Assembly: GCF_000002595.2 (NCBI RefSeq) | Contig: NC_057010.1 | Span: 2,226,721-2,290,720, forward strand | Direction: 5' to 3' | Length of the DNA stretch: 64,000 nucleotides | Source of the DNA: Chlamydomonas reinhardtii | Taxonomy: Eukaryota > Chlorophyta > Chlorophyceae > Chlamydomonadales > Chlamydomonadaceae | Shown here: positions 18,100 to 29,855 of the stretch, piece after piece | How the letters are laid out: every line of letters begins with the position of its first letter | Position numbering within the stretch: the stretch's first letter is position 1 | Translations under genes and position numbers: made by a program | Notes under the pieces: model-generated | What the model was told of the DNA's origin: nothing | Databases searched by the model: none | The model's input: only the letters and a program-made list of their open reading frames with translations

Positions 18100-20044
18100 A
18101 GCAATGGAGCGCCGGAGCGATGGCGCTTGCGGCCTTGCAGAGTTGGCAGAGGGAGCTGGCAGCGGGGGCGAATGCAATTGCTGGCGCCCGCTTGTCACTG
18201 GCTCGCTGCTGTAAGACACGCGGGGGCATTGCTGGCGCGGCGTGGTTTTGTGGTGGAGGGTTGGTATTAAGGTGTCGGTAAGGAGGCAGGCGTTGAGGGC
18301 ACTGGTTCAATGCAGTCGTTGTGTTTGTGTGCAAGGTGTGCCTGTTGTGAATGCATGGCTGTCGGCACTCCGCACACTTTGTGCGCAAGTCTAGGATGTA
18401 GCGAGTCTCAACGCTCCGAGTCACACTCGAGAGTGGGTTTTCTGCAAGTGTTTATCGCCGCGACCATGCTTGCAGTTGTAGGGGGTTAGCAAGGCAACGA
18501 TTGGCCAGACAGGACTGACACGTAGTGTTTGCGGCTTCAAAGCTTAACAACTTGACAGCAGGAAGGGATTGTAGCATATGGATTAGGTGTGATGCGTGTG
18601 TCCCGCGCTCAGGCACCGCGTGGGCAGCCGCTGATGTAGTTCGGCAGCTGTAAGGTCCACGTGGATATCACCGCCTGTGCTGAGCACTGTGCCCAGACTG
18701 CCCACGCGCAAGGTCTGGAAGTGTCGTATGTCCGCTTAAGTGGGCAAGCATCAGGGCAAAGCACAACAGGCATGCAGTGGGTCGGGTCCTGGCAGCCTGG
18801 CATCACGGTTCAGCTCATCAGCTGCGTGTGGCGTCACTGCTGTTATTGCACCCAACCCCTCGGCACGGGGGGCAAATGGGCCTCCCTCGTCAGGTCGACA
18901 GCTCTGTCCTAGACCCTAGGCTCGGGAGGCCCTATGGCTGCCAAGGCGCATGCTGCATGAACCATTTCCGCCTGGACCAGCCGCGCACTCCTGCCCTGCC
19001 GTTGCAAATTGTTAGCCATCTGCTGGGGGCGGGGAATCAGCTGCACCCTGCGGGACTTCACCAACCTGCCTTAACACTGTCCCATCGCACACCATTTCCG
19101 CCTGGTCCGGCACTTCGGCTGTCTGCCACGTACAGCTGTGCGGTGCAGGGGAGGTGCCTCCCCTGGTGCGGCGATATCGGGATGATTCGACAAATGCAGC
19201 GAAACCTGACAGTTCAGATGCATGCGGAGCAACCCGGAACCCGCCTTCATGAGCGGTCGGAGACGCCCACCGGCCTGGAAGCAGCTTGTCATTTGGGATG
19301 CAACGTTGCGGTGGCGTGGGCCCAGGCAACGCCACGGTTTCATGGCATTGCTTGCCCCCTTCCCGAGCCCGTCCAGCCCCGCCCCCTTCCCTGGTCGTCG
19401 GTGCGTTCTACCTGAGTCCATTTCGGCTGTGCACAAACCCGCATTCCTTGAATGCCATTTTGGGCTGGAGCCAGGGGAGTCGTTGGGGGAGGGCGCGGGC
19501 TCGGCGAAGTTCGCACCACCTCTTCTGACGTGAGGTTCGGTGGCAAGGCACCCAAGCAATAGGTATACGATAGATATTTAGAAGTACAGCCGGGTTGGAG
19601 CCTGAGGTGACTCCGTTGCGGACTTACGGCAAACCGCTGCAATGCGGAACGAATCCCCCCTGCCTGGCCTCAACGCACCTGCACGGTACGCTCTTGTATA
19701 TCAAAACACCTCGCCCGGTATTCAAGACATCAAGCAGCAATAGTTACAACAAGCGTACTCGAGCCAAAGCGCAAACACACCGATCGCCTTTATATATCTC
19801 CTCGGCGAGCCCCTACACGCCTGTTTCTTAACGTCATCGCACAAGTCTACTTCAACAGGTGCGCGGTTGAGCCTGGAATTGTTGGCCGGGCGGGTGCTGC
19901 AGCACGTTGCGAGCGGTGACAGCGGCGGTGCAACTCAACAGACGGGCCGCCTAAGGGCCGTTGCGTTTGAATCCTGCTGCGCTTGAGCTATTGTGACGAC
20001 TCTTCTCGTTCTGGCGCTCTCTGCTTGCGATGTAGGGCTATCCG
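18100..20044. other. NUO9 3' UTR and spacer with a dispersed repeat
   Basis: No exon could be supported. TGTAA at 18210-18214 or 18649-18653 may end the NUO9 transcript. A minus-strand copy of the dispersed repeat lies at about 19000-19095. The last part should hold the promoter and 5' UTR of the DnaJ gene. Confidence 0.5.
19000..19095 (-). repeat. Dispersed repeat, copy 2 (inverted)
   Basis: On the minus strand it reads gtgcgatgggacagtg, then aggcaggttggtgaagtc, then gggtgcagctga, in the same order as at 15281-15340 but more diverged. Confidence 0.65.
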
Positions 20045-22231
20045 ATGGCTGCGACAACCTGGCGAACCACGGGCGGTGGGCTGGGCATCGGCGCTCGCGT
20101 GCCACATTTAGGTCGAGTGCCGCCACGGAGCGTGCGGGTAAGCGTGCGTTGGAGGAGGCGGTGCTGACGTGCGCGATGGCGGGGTCTTTTCGGCGCCTCG
20201 CGTCTAGCTTTTTGGCGAACGTGGTCGACTCAACAAACTCAAAGACCGCGTGGACAATCCGATCCGGCCGAAGCTATTAATAACCACGGTTTCGGAGCGC
20301 ACCGTGACGTGTGACGTGACTTTGGTTGCCAAAAGCCCTACCGAGTTGGCCTGAACCTCCTTGTATCCCTTATCTCGCTGCTGCCCCCCTGCAGGTGCAA
20401 GCTGTGCACACCTCTCCCTCATTCCTCAATCCACACACCATCCTTGGCGTGTCTGCCACCGCGGATGTCAAGGAAGTCAAGCGTGCCTACCGCAAACTCG
20501 CGCTACAGTGAGTCAAGTCAGCCCCCTCCCGACCGATCGTGCTGCCTTCAGCCCTCTCCCCTCGCACGCCTATGCACCCTCACAACCGTCATGCACTTCT
20601 AAATAGTCATCCCTCTCTCCTGGCTGTACCGTTACGGGGCCTCTGCTACCCGCCCACTACCCTTGCAACCGCCTCCGTGCACTCCTGGGTGTAACCGCCA
20701 CCCCCTCTGCCGCTCCCCTCCGCCCCCTCACCTCCTCAGGTACCACCCCGACGTGTGTAAGACGGAGGACGGCCACGAGCGCTTCATGGCACTGACGCAG
20801 GCGTACGAGATGCTGCTAGGGCGGGCGGAGGGCAAGACAGACCCCGGCCACGCCGCGTCCTCGGGCTGGGACTTCCACGACTGTGAGTTGGGTTGGCGAT
20901 GTTGGGGCGGTACGAGGGGAACGTGTCCAGATCCTTCCGAGTCTGGCATGGGCTGTGTAGCATGGACTGTGTTGCACGAGTGCGTGCGCTGTTGCGTTGC
21001 CCCCCTTTCCGCCAGCTGCAGTTTCCAGTTCCGTGTGCTGCAATCTGCAGCTTTGCCAGCCATTCACGCGCCTTCCCTCATCCGCCCCGTCCTCCCGCCC
21101 CCTGCAGGGTACTGGAACTTCAAGATGCAGCGGTCCTGGGAGCGACAGGCGCGACAGGCCAAGGCGGCCGCCGCCGCCAAGGCCGCTGCCGCCGCAGGCT
21201 GCGACGCCGCTTCAGCAGCGGCAGGCCAGGAGGAGGGCGCGGATGTCGAGTGCGAGGGTGAGGACGCGGGCGCGGAGTCCTGCGGCCGCCGCCCGCCGCC
21301 AAACTCCAACGCTGGATACAAGCAGACTGAGGGACGTGCCAACCTGCGCAGCCAGCTAGCAGGACTGCGCCACCGTGCCGCCGTCCGCGCCAACCGCCCC
21401 AGCCCCAGCGCTGCTACCGCGACCTCCTCGAGTTCGCAGGACGCGCCGTCAGCCGCCGCGGCCGCTTCGGGGGCCAGCTACGGCCTCGGCGACGCGCCCG
21501 CGGCGCAGCCGCCCCGCGGCGCCCGCCCCGCGAGCACACGGTCGCAGTCTCAGCAGCCCCAAGAGCAGCATGGCAAGGTGTGGAGTTGGACTTGGAGCTG
21601 GAGCGACACCATCTCTGACAGCGAGGAAGAGGAGGAGGAGACGGGAGACGGGGCCCGCGCAGCCCACGGCAGCGCCGGCAGCAGCACGGCCTCTTCTGTA
21701 AACATGGAGGACTCGGAGACGGAGGCAGGCCTGAGCGGCCAGTTCACACACGTGTACGACGCGCACGCGGCCGGCTCTGGCTGTGGCGGCGCAATGCGGC
21801 TGCAGGACGGCGCCATGGGCACCGTGCTGGTCAACCACGCCGTGCCCTTCACCCCCGGCTCGGCCGCCTCCCCCTCCGCCTTCAGCAAGCAGCAACAGCG
21901 GCGCTCGGACTTCGAGGCCGAGCAGGAGTTTGCGGCGGCGCGTGCCCGCGCCGAGGCCTCGGGCGACTGGGAGGACGATGAGGATGAGGCGTTCGGCCCC
22001 GCGGCCGGCGTACGCCTGCAGCACTTCCACGGCGACGGCGCCTATGATGACGATGAGCCGGCCTCGCCCTTCTCCAACGTGTTTGAGAAGCAGCCGGGTG
22101 GCGGCGGTGACCAGCAGTACCAGCAGGCGCGGCGCAAGTTCGCTGCGGACGGCGCGGCCCGTGAGGCTGTGTCGCACCAGCTGACTGGGCTGAGGCGCAA
22201 GGCGGCCATGAAGGCGACGCTGGGCTTGTAA
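20045..22231 (+). CDS. DnaJ-domain (J) protein with probable plastid/mitochondrial transit peptide
   Basis: Exons 20045-20137, 20395-20507, 20740-20882 and 21108-22231 join in phase to 490 residues. After a basic, Ser/Arg/Gly-rich N-terminus of about 38 residues (MAATTWRTTGGG), the J domain reads HTILGVSATADVKEVKRAYR, then YHPDVCKT with the HPD motif that stimulates Hsp70, then FMALTQAYEML. It lacks the Gly/Phe, zinc-finger and C-terminal substrate domains of canonical DnaJ, so it is a J-domain-only type. The rest is disordered and Ala-rich with acidic patches (SEEEEEETGD; EDDEDEAF) and two repeated R-x2-A-A-M/V-x2-A segments near 21370 and 22195. Organelle targeting is inferred from composition. 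Confidence 0.85.
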
Positions 22232-24015
22232 TTGTATGGTTCATGACCTGAAGGTCCGACAACGCTCGGTTTGGGCTGTGATAGGGGCAAGAAAAGGGTG
22301 GGCTTACCGTGGGCTGTGGGGTCGGAGGTGGGACCAACGGCGTCTGTGTGTGGTTGAATGCAATACACAGGGCATGCCTGTATTCTTGCGAGGGTCTTTG
22401 ACACACACATCACATCAAATTATCCCAAAAGAATGGACGTCATGTATCTAGCGCCACACGTGCGTGCATTTGACTGCGACTGCTACCGTTGGGCAGCGTT
22501 GTCTTTCTGGACTAGTGGCACCCCCGTACCCGGGGTAAAGGCGGCGTGTTGCTGCATGACCACGGGTGGCGGGGGGTGGAGGCGCGCAGGTGCGTCTTGC
22601 GGTGACGTAACCTTTACTCTGGTTGATTGCGACACAATTGGGTCGCGATTCATACAGTAGCTGCGGGGCCTTGGCAAATGTTGTGAAGATGCCCCGTCAA
22701 AAAAAACACGTGAAGATCTACTCGAGGCCTGGGGTGCGTTTGAGTTGCGTTTTGTTTGCAGGCGCCATGGACGATTTCGTTGCGTATTGGGAATCGTTGC
22801 GCAAGTGCGGGGGCTGCTGGAGCCAGGATGTCTTTGGAATGGCAAGAAGGGTAGCTGGACCCTGCGCCACAAGGGGAGGTTGGATATGATGAGGATTTAG
22901 ACGACGGTGAGGAGGAAGAGAAGACACGCGCCGGCGAGTCTGGCGCGGGCAGAGAGGGCATTGCGCAGAGGCGAAGAAATGCAGGAAGGTGCAAGATGCT
23001 GGTGCGCGTGCGCGACACCATGTATGGTATTTCAATTCGGCGTTTTGGTCTGAGCCGTGGCAGCGGAGCAGTGCAGGCGCTCGCGGCCAACAAAAAAATA
23101 GAGTGTTGCTCGACTTACAAAGAGGCTGAGACTTGCCGAGAGCTTGTTGGCACAATGTTTTGTGGTCGTAGTGCCCGTGGTGGTCGTCCGCAAGAGGAGA
23201 GAGAAGAACATATAGTCAAGAGGTTGGAGTAGAGCTAAGGGCTGTACACCAACGTAGAACGTCGCTAAAATTGAAACCGCAACGTGTGCGGCCTAGGTGG
23301 ACTCCGGCGCCTGCTTGAGGTTCCCAGTTCACATGTTTTGCGTGCCCATCATGACTGCGTGCTTTGTAGTATTATACATGCACTGATGGAGGCCGGAAGT
23401 CCGGTATAGTTTTGGATCGGTAGTGATTGGTGTCTGTCTGGGTGTGCACGGGATACTGAGTGGTTGTAGCATGTGGGCCCGTGCGTGGAGGACCGTGCGT
23501 GGACGTGACTGGGGACGGAGCGGTACAGGAGAGGCACAAGTAGCGAATGAGCGGCTGGTGACATGGCGGTGACGGCAGGCACCAGTAGGCGCCCCGCACT
23601 GCGGCAAGGTGTGTTAGTGACCGATGAGAAGACAATCCAAACCAACAATGTGACTTGGGCTCGAAATTGGTTGATCTTATGGGCTTTTAAGATGCACGGC
23701 AGCACGGGCTCGAATGCTGAACATGCCTTACAGGGTGCATTAATGTGGCGAGGGGGACGGAGGCTAATGTAACACAAGCACAGGAATTTTGCGAGTCCAC
23801 GACTTATAAGTTACTCCCCCGCTGATGGATGGCTCAGGAGTCAGGACAGCCACGGTTTGTCACCTGTCGCAAATACTTAAGGGTCTGTAGCCGCAGGACT
23901 TTAGAACGAACAGTACTGCCAGGGGGGGGGGGGGTAGTTTCGACTGGGAAAGGCCCCATGTCCTCAAACGAAAGAGCTTGACGAGAGGACTCCAAGTTCA
24001 CTTTCAGAGTTTCAA
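22232..24015. other. Intergenic; possible small ORF region, unproven
   Basis: No gene can be modelled securely. Two stretches look mildly coding: 22767-22850 (MDDFVAYWESLRKCGG) and an open frame at about 22880-23232 with an acidic start (YDEDLDDGEEEEK) and a basic end. Joining them would need an intron of only about 28 nt, so they are not called. A 12-base G run lies near 23922. TGTAA at 23768-23772 could end a plus-strand transcript. Confidence 0.3.
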
Positions 24016-24414
24016 TCAGGGTAGTAATTGCAAAGTTATGAATGCGGATGTTACAGAGGGGACAGTCCCAGCACCCGAAGACGCCGAGCCATCACATGCT
24101 ATGTCAACAGCGTACAGTTGGGGAAGACCCGCAAATTCCAAATGATACAGGACCTTGCCCAAAGCATAAGCCGACGCCGCGGCCGCCCGACCAAACATGG
24201 ACACGGGCATGCGCGCGATTTTGCTCAGCACCCCCAACACGGCCTCAAACGTAACTGGTGGGGGGAGTGCGCCCCAATCCCCGTAATGCACCCCTAGTGA
24301 CTTGGCCGCCGGCACCACACGCCAGCCAGGGGGCAGGGGCGGGCCAGCCACGCCGGCCGGCAGGGCGCCAGCACCGCCGACCGTCCCCATCACCATCAGT
24401 TCAACTTTAGTCAT
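24016..24414 (-). mobile_element. Fragment of an L1-like non-LTR retrotransposon (LINE), reverse transcriptase C-terminal part
   Basis: A 132-codon open frame resembles the region just after the catalytic motifs of L1-clade reverse transcriptases: VELMVMG, KSLGVHYGDWG, then FEAVLGVLSKIARM, SMFGRAAAASAYALGKVLYH, and a C-terminal LPQLY. Neither the catalytic YADD box nor the endonuclease is present, so this is a short relic flanked by non-coding sequence. No target-site duplication or A-rich tail was identified. Family assignment is by pattern only. Confidence 0.6.
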
Positions 24415-25676
24415 GTTTAAGCGTTAGCAAAGTTATGGGCCCTCAAAGTTCAGGGTCGGTCGTCGGGACTGGGGGTCCCCAAGGTTTCGTCACGCGGATG
24501 TGGGTGGGACTGCCAGATTTCGTCTCTGCGCCCTATACGCCCCTCTAAACGCTCCGCCCATTAGCACAAGTACTAGCACACATTAGCATGCACATACTAA
24601 AGCATTTGCAGAACGTTTGGCCTCTGGAAAGCGGCCGCATGTCCGTCCACATCGGCATCGTAGTAGCGTAGAGCCCCACTCGAGCGTCTCTCACTGGTGC
24701 CATGGACACTATGCGAACTGATGCTAACTTGTAACGGCCAAGCCTTGGTGTGGGTCATGGCGACAAGGCTGCCGCCGGCCATCGAGCGTCACATTAATCC
24801 CGGGATTCTTCACATGATCCCGGGAGAAAGTCGACCAATCACTTCCGGCACACAATCCCAAACATCATATGTACAGCGCAATTGTAAGCTTAAGCGCACG
24901 CCCCGGTAGTCTGACAGAAGGGTCGGTGGTCGGCCATGGACACATGGACATGTGTGGCATGGCTGCCAGTCAAGTTGTGCTTCCAGCTGAACCGGAGGTA
25001 TACAATTGTAGAGCTCGCCGAGAGCAGTCGATTGACACCGACTTGGCTAAAAACCAAAGGGTTTTGAGGGGTTGCACGGTGGTGGGGGTCGGTCGGTCGG
25101 TCCGGAGGGGGGGTCGGGAGGTTTTGGGACATGGGGTCTGGAGGTTTAGTTCGTACCCCCCCCCCCCCTGGTACTGCTGTACTAAGCTGCGCCGGCAGCG
25201 CCGCTGCGGCTATTGCTTCTGCAGTTCTGCCTCGAGGCCGCGGGGGAATGCTGTATCTTGTGACGAAATCTCAGCATTACACGCACTCCGCAGTCCTCCT
25301 TGGTCCTGCCAGCTCGGACATGCCGCTGTAGCGGCCCTCACGTACTTAGCGGGGCCTTCCAGCAGGATGCGTGCGATGGGACAGGGTAAAGGGGGCCTGC
25401 CAGCAGGATGTCGCACCCACCAGCCCTCAGCGCCTACCACTAGTGTGTAGTCTAATGCTCAGTGTTTGCACCATGTGCTTCGTACTATCTCGCGCGCTCC
25501 ATTCAAACGCAGGTCATCAAAACTGCTGCATCGCCGCAATAAAGCCATGTAGTCACCGCTCCTTTCCATCACGCCCTTCTAGTGGGCCCTCAACAAGCAC
25601 TCGCACCACATCACAGCCACACACCCCCAGCCAATGCTCCCGGGCCAAGCACAAGCCGCCCCGCCCCAGGCGTGTG
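24415..25676. other. Intergenic, with 3' UTR of the NT-C2 gene
   Basis: No gene is supported. Plus-strand ttaca at 25277-25281 is a TGTAA signal on the minus strand and probably ends the NT-C2 transcript. A C run of about 12 lies near 25157, and a (ggtc) tract near 25090. Confidence 0.45.
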
Positions 25677-27558
25677 CTACCGCCGGCCGCCGGAGGTGCC
25701 ATTGGCCCCACCCCCGCCCCCGCCGCCTGCGCCGCCCGCCGGTGCGCTGCTGTCCAGCCGGCCCTTGTTGAGCAGCGAGTCGCCCTCCAGCGGGTCCTCC
25801 GAGGGGCCGCGCCGCGGCAGGCAGCAACACAGGTAATCCCGCCAGCCCGCCTTGTGAACCTGGGGGAGGGGGGGGCGGGGAGGGAGGCGGCAGCGTGACA
25901 CGGCACGGCAGTGACGGCACGGCTTTGAATGTACGGCACGGCAACGGTAGAAGAACGCACCCCTGTGGCATGGTGCGCACAGATGCTCAACGCCCCCGCC
26001 AGCGCAACCCCCGGCAGATGCAACCCCCTCTCGTCTTGCTCCCGGCTAGGCCCTTCGCACCGGCAGCCCAGCCGACCCACCTGCCGCCCCGCCTCGATTT
26101 GCAGCCCGCCGGGACCAGTCGGCGGCGCGCTGCCAGGGTAGGTTTTGAGCTTCGGCCGCCCCTCGCCCTGCGTGCACATGAGCGCAGGGCACACCAAGCG
26201 CTTCGGGCACTGCGGCGCTAAAACGCGGCGCGCTCAACACCACATGATAGAATCCCCCTCCCGCCCCATCCGGCCTTGATGTTTTGCAGGGGCCGGATTG
26301 TGCGCAGACCCTACCTTGGAGGCTCGGGAGCCTGGGCCTTTGCGCCCTCGCCGGCCGCCTTCCCCGTTTGCGCCATCGCCGCCTTCCCCGTGTTCGCCTC
26401 CCCCAGGATCCCCGTACTCGTCGCCGCCGTGCTCGCCCTCCGCCTCGTCGCCGAAAGTCCCGTCCTGTGCCGCATTAGGAGTTTGGCAACAGGCAGCGTC
26501 AGGACAGGCCGGCGCCACGCATGCAACGCACAAACGCAAGTGCTTGTTGCAGATACTCCTTCACAGCGATGCGCGCCCAAACGCCAGCACGACCCCTCTG
26601 CGCCCGCCAGCCCCGGCCTCCGCCAGCTCCTTGCCCCCTTCATCCCGTTCCCAATGTCTTAACCTTGCCACCCCCTTTCATGCCGCTCGCCGACGCACCT
26701 CTGGAATGCCCTCGCCGTGCCGGCTCCGGTGCCGCCGCCCGCCCTTCCTGCCCCTCCGGTTGCGGCGCAGGATGGGGTTGCCGTCCTCGTCGTACTGCTG
26801 ATCCTCCTCGCCCTCCTCGCCGTGCTGGCCGCTGGTGCTGGCCTCCCCGTGCCCGCCCCGCCCTCGCCGCGACTTGCGGTGCACGGGTTCCCCCGTCTCC
26901 GGGTCGAAGCCCGACAGGTCCTGCAGCGACCATACACAGGACACGCATGGCGTCGAACCTTATGCTCTCACAACACATGGCGTCAACACGGCCGCTTTGC
27001 CAGCCGGGCAAAACTAGGACTACTAAACACACTCAGGGCAGCTTCTTCCCGACTGCGTACCACACAGCAAAACAGCCCCAGCCTTGTCCAGCTTTGCCTG
27101 ACACCCTGCCCGCATCAGCCTCCACACACCACCGCCTTCCCCGCCTCCAGCCCCCACCCTGTCCAGCAGCCCAGCCCCCTGCCGCTGCTGACCTGCTCCT
27201 CCTCCGCCAGCCGGCCGCCCTCCTCGCCGTACCCCTCCTCGCCGCCGCCCTCCTCGTCGTCGTCGTAGTGGCTGTCCGCGTAGAAGGAGGCGCCCGTCAC
27301 CTCCGTCATGGCGTCCGCGTCCACACGCGCATTGCGCAGCCACGTGGCCTTGATGCACACCTTGAGCTTGCCCGCCGGCCTGCACGTGGCCAAGGCAATG
27401 GCGTACGTGCGGGTATGATGCTTGGGCCCGCCACGGCAGCATGAGTTATGCGCTGACGCGGCGCCCCGATTCGACCCTCTCCCCGTCCTTCCAACCCCTC
27501 TCCCCAAACCCTTTCCCACCCAGTATGGCCTCAGCGCCCTCCCAACCGTGTCTCAGCG

Positions 27559-27644
<86 letters not shown>

Positions 27645-29175
27645 ACACACATACACACACACACATACACACACCCACATACACACACACACACATACAC
27701 ACACACACACACGCTGCCGTCCACTCACTTGAGGTGCAGCATCACCTCCTGCGGCTGCGCGTCCAGCGCCTCAGAGCAAAACTGGGCCAGGTTGATGTGG
27801 ACCTGGCGCGCAGGCGGAGGCAGAGGAGCAGAGGCGGGTGAGGCATGCAGGTGTATGGCTGTCCTGACAGCCGTGTGGTGTTGGCATTGCCTGTACGGTG
27901 CACACGCGCGGCGTTGCACGCCAGCGAGGGCCGTACCGTCCAGACGTACGCAGTGCCCCCCCCGCTGCCCCTGGCTAGCGCCCCAGTGGAAGCCACCACG
28001 TCCTCCTCTCACCTTGCCAACCGTCTTGCGCTTTTCCTGTCCCGCTTTAGAGCCCGGCTTCACTGACTGTTGTACCAGGCGGCGGCACGGGTGGACCGAA
28101 AGTCAGGAGCATAAGCTATGGAGTCCGTCACGTAAGCAGCCCCTTCACTCCGCTCCCCTCAGCCCCAGGATGTCAACGCCTGCCTGATGGCCTGCGTGCC
28201 GGGGCTCCACGCAATCACGGCCCAGCCCCGTACACCAGCAATCCCGGCCATGGCCTACAACTGGCCCGGTACCCAAGTCCAACACCCGCTAAGTCTAGCC
28301 TCGCAGCTCGACTAGTCAGCGCATCTGCCACGCCCCGCCTCTGGACCGGGCTGCGCCTCACCTGCACCTTGAACGCATAGTCCTTTGGCAGCAGCTCCGC
28401 CCCCTCCTTATACATGGTGGCAGTCTGCAAGGGGAAGTGCATTCACGGTACGCGAAGGTCGTCATTACCCGGGAGGGGATCTGCGCCGCGGGTGCCGCCT
28501 TCCGGCACCTTCCTACCTGTGCTGCACTGCTGCTTGCCCTGGTGCTTTGGCATTCATTTCCCCACCCCTCTGGGCCCCGCCTGGCCCACTACTTCCCTGC
28601 CTAGCACCACATCCTGCTGGCGCCGCGCCCCCACCTACCTGTCGCAGGTACTGCTTCCAGAACACGGCATGCGAGGCAGCGTTGACCTCCGCCTGCGCAA
28701 GCACGCACCCGCACGCACACATACAGGGAAACTAGTTGGTGCAAGTTGGCTGTGTTATGTCGCCAGCCCAAGTTAACCCAAAGAACCCATAGGACCCAAG
28801 TCAGCCAAGCGTGCAAAACCCAACCGTGCCACACGTCGTCACGCGCACCGGCTCGGTAACAAAGAGCTTGCTACCACGCTCCCATGCGAACGAACAGTGG
28901 CTGACGCCATCGGGGATATCACCTGTTATACGAGGCACAATCAGCGTTAAGCACACGCAGGCGGCAAACAACTTGCGCTGGAAGGAACCGGCTTCTTCCA
29001 TGTGGATGCTCGGCTCGGACTACCGCGCTTGTCCCTTGAGAGTAATTCCTAGACACATCTTATCGAGATACTCACCACACAGGTATGGGATAATCTCGAG
29101 CTCATACCGCAGCGGCATCCGTCCCCTGGCCTTTGCCGCCACATCCTGAACACGCCTTCCGACTGTTTTGACCAT
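25677..29175 (-). CDS. NT-C2 domain protein with C-terminal cysteine cluster
   Basis: Eleven exons; the first six (29175-29076, 28922-28849, 28693-28640, 28424-28362, about 28072-28018, about 27803-27730) join in phase. They give RYELEIIPYLCG, FAWERGSK, AASHAVFWKQ, KDYAFKVQ, VGKVHINLAQF, EVMLHLK and GKLKVCIKATWLRN. This is the order of the N-terminal C2-like domain (NT-C2) of EHBP1/EEIG1 and of plant plastid-movement proteins, which sits on membranes. Charged, Gly/Glu/Arg-rich linkers follow (HYDDDEEGGGEEGYGEEGG; SRRGRGGHGEAST). The last exon (25859-25677) has GWRDYLCCCLPRRG, a cysteine cluster beside basic residues that looks suited to S-acylation, then a Gly tail and TAG. The membrane role is inference. 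Confidence 0.75.
27560..27718. repeat. (CA)n microsatellite, about 155 bp
   Basis: A near-pure CA tract in an intron of the NT-C2 gene. In the gene's sense it is (GT)n and begins about 10 nt after a GTGAGT donor. Confidence 0.95.
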
Positions 29176-29855
29176 CGCAATTTGCTGGTGATATGTCTCC
29201 CAGCTGTAATTGCAAGTTTGCCTGCATCATTGCCTTCTTCTGCTCGCAACTTGCTCGTGTTGCAACATCAGCAGCGTCGCCCCAATAATATGATGTGATG
29301 GGGTTTTGTGGTAATGCTTGGAGGGCACGACTAGAAGTTTGCTCGCGGTCAATGCAAGGTGGGTCAACTCTGAAGCACCTAGTGCACAGGTAGTCGCCAA
29401 AGAAAGTACATAAGTGATGTAAATAGATGTTTTACATAGGTTGTGTCAACGGGGCCGGGTGAATCGCGGCCCCCGGTGGGGTCCCAATCACGAACCCGAA
29501 GGCACGAACCGCGCGAGCAGACGCCGGCTGCTCCTTGACGCCCATGTCTGCTATCCTACCCGGCTCATCAACAATGCAACTCCCCATCCATTCTATCTAC
29601 AACCCATATACAGGAGCCGCATGAGCCCTACTTAGAAGCTATTGGACACCCCAATGTGGAACACGTACACTAACAGGTGTAAGCGGCTCTCACGCCACTA
29701 AACCAAACCTGTGGCAACTCAACCGGCTCAACGCAATCAAGCGCCCAGATAAACAAACAGGAAGCCACCTCCATACGGGTGCACCGCGCCCCACGTCAGC
29801 CCCCATCGTGCGCTTCCCTCCTCCTGTGCTACCCTGCTACTGCTGCCCGTTATCC
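29176..29855. other. Intergenic between two minus-strand genes
   Basis: Should hold the 3' UTR of the glycine-zipper gene (minus-strand TGTAA at 29434-29438) and the promoter of the NT-C2 gene. No other feature is supported. Confidence 0.5.

Noticed and set aside
24597-24782. Minus-strand frame with DADVDGH as a second LINE or RNase H piece
   Set aside because: Too short, with no catalytic pattern, and no continuity with the fragment at 24016-24414.
27441-28187. Open frame coding for a Thr-His repeat protein
   Set aside because: It is just the translated (CA)n microsatellite inside an intron of the NT-C2 gene.
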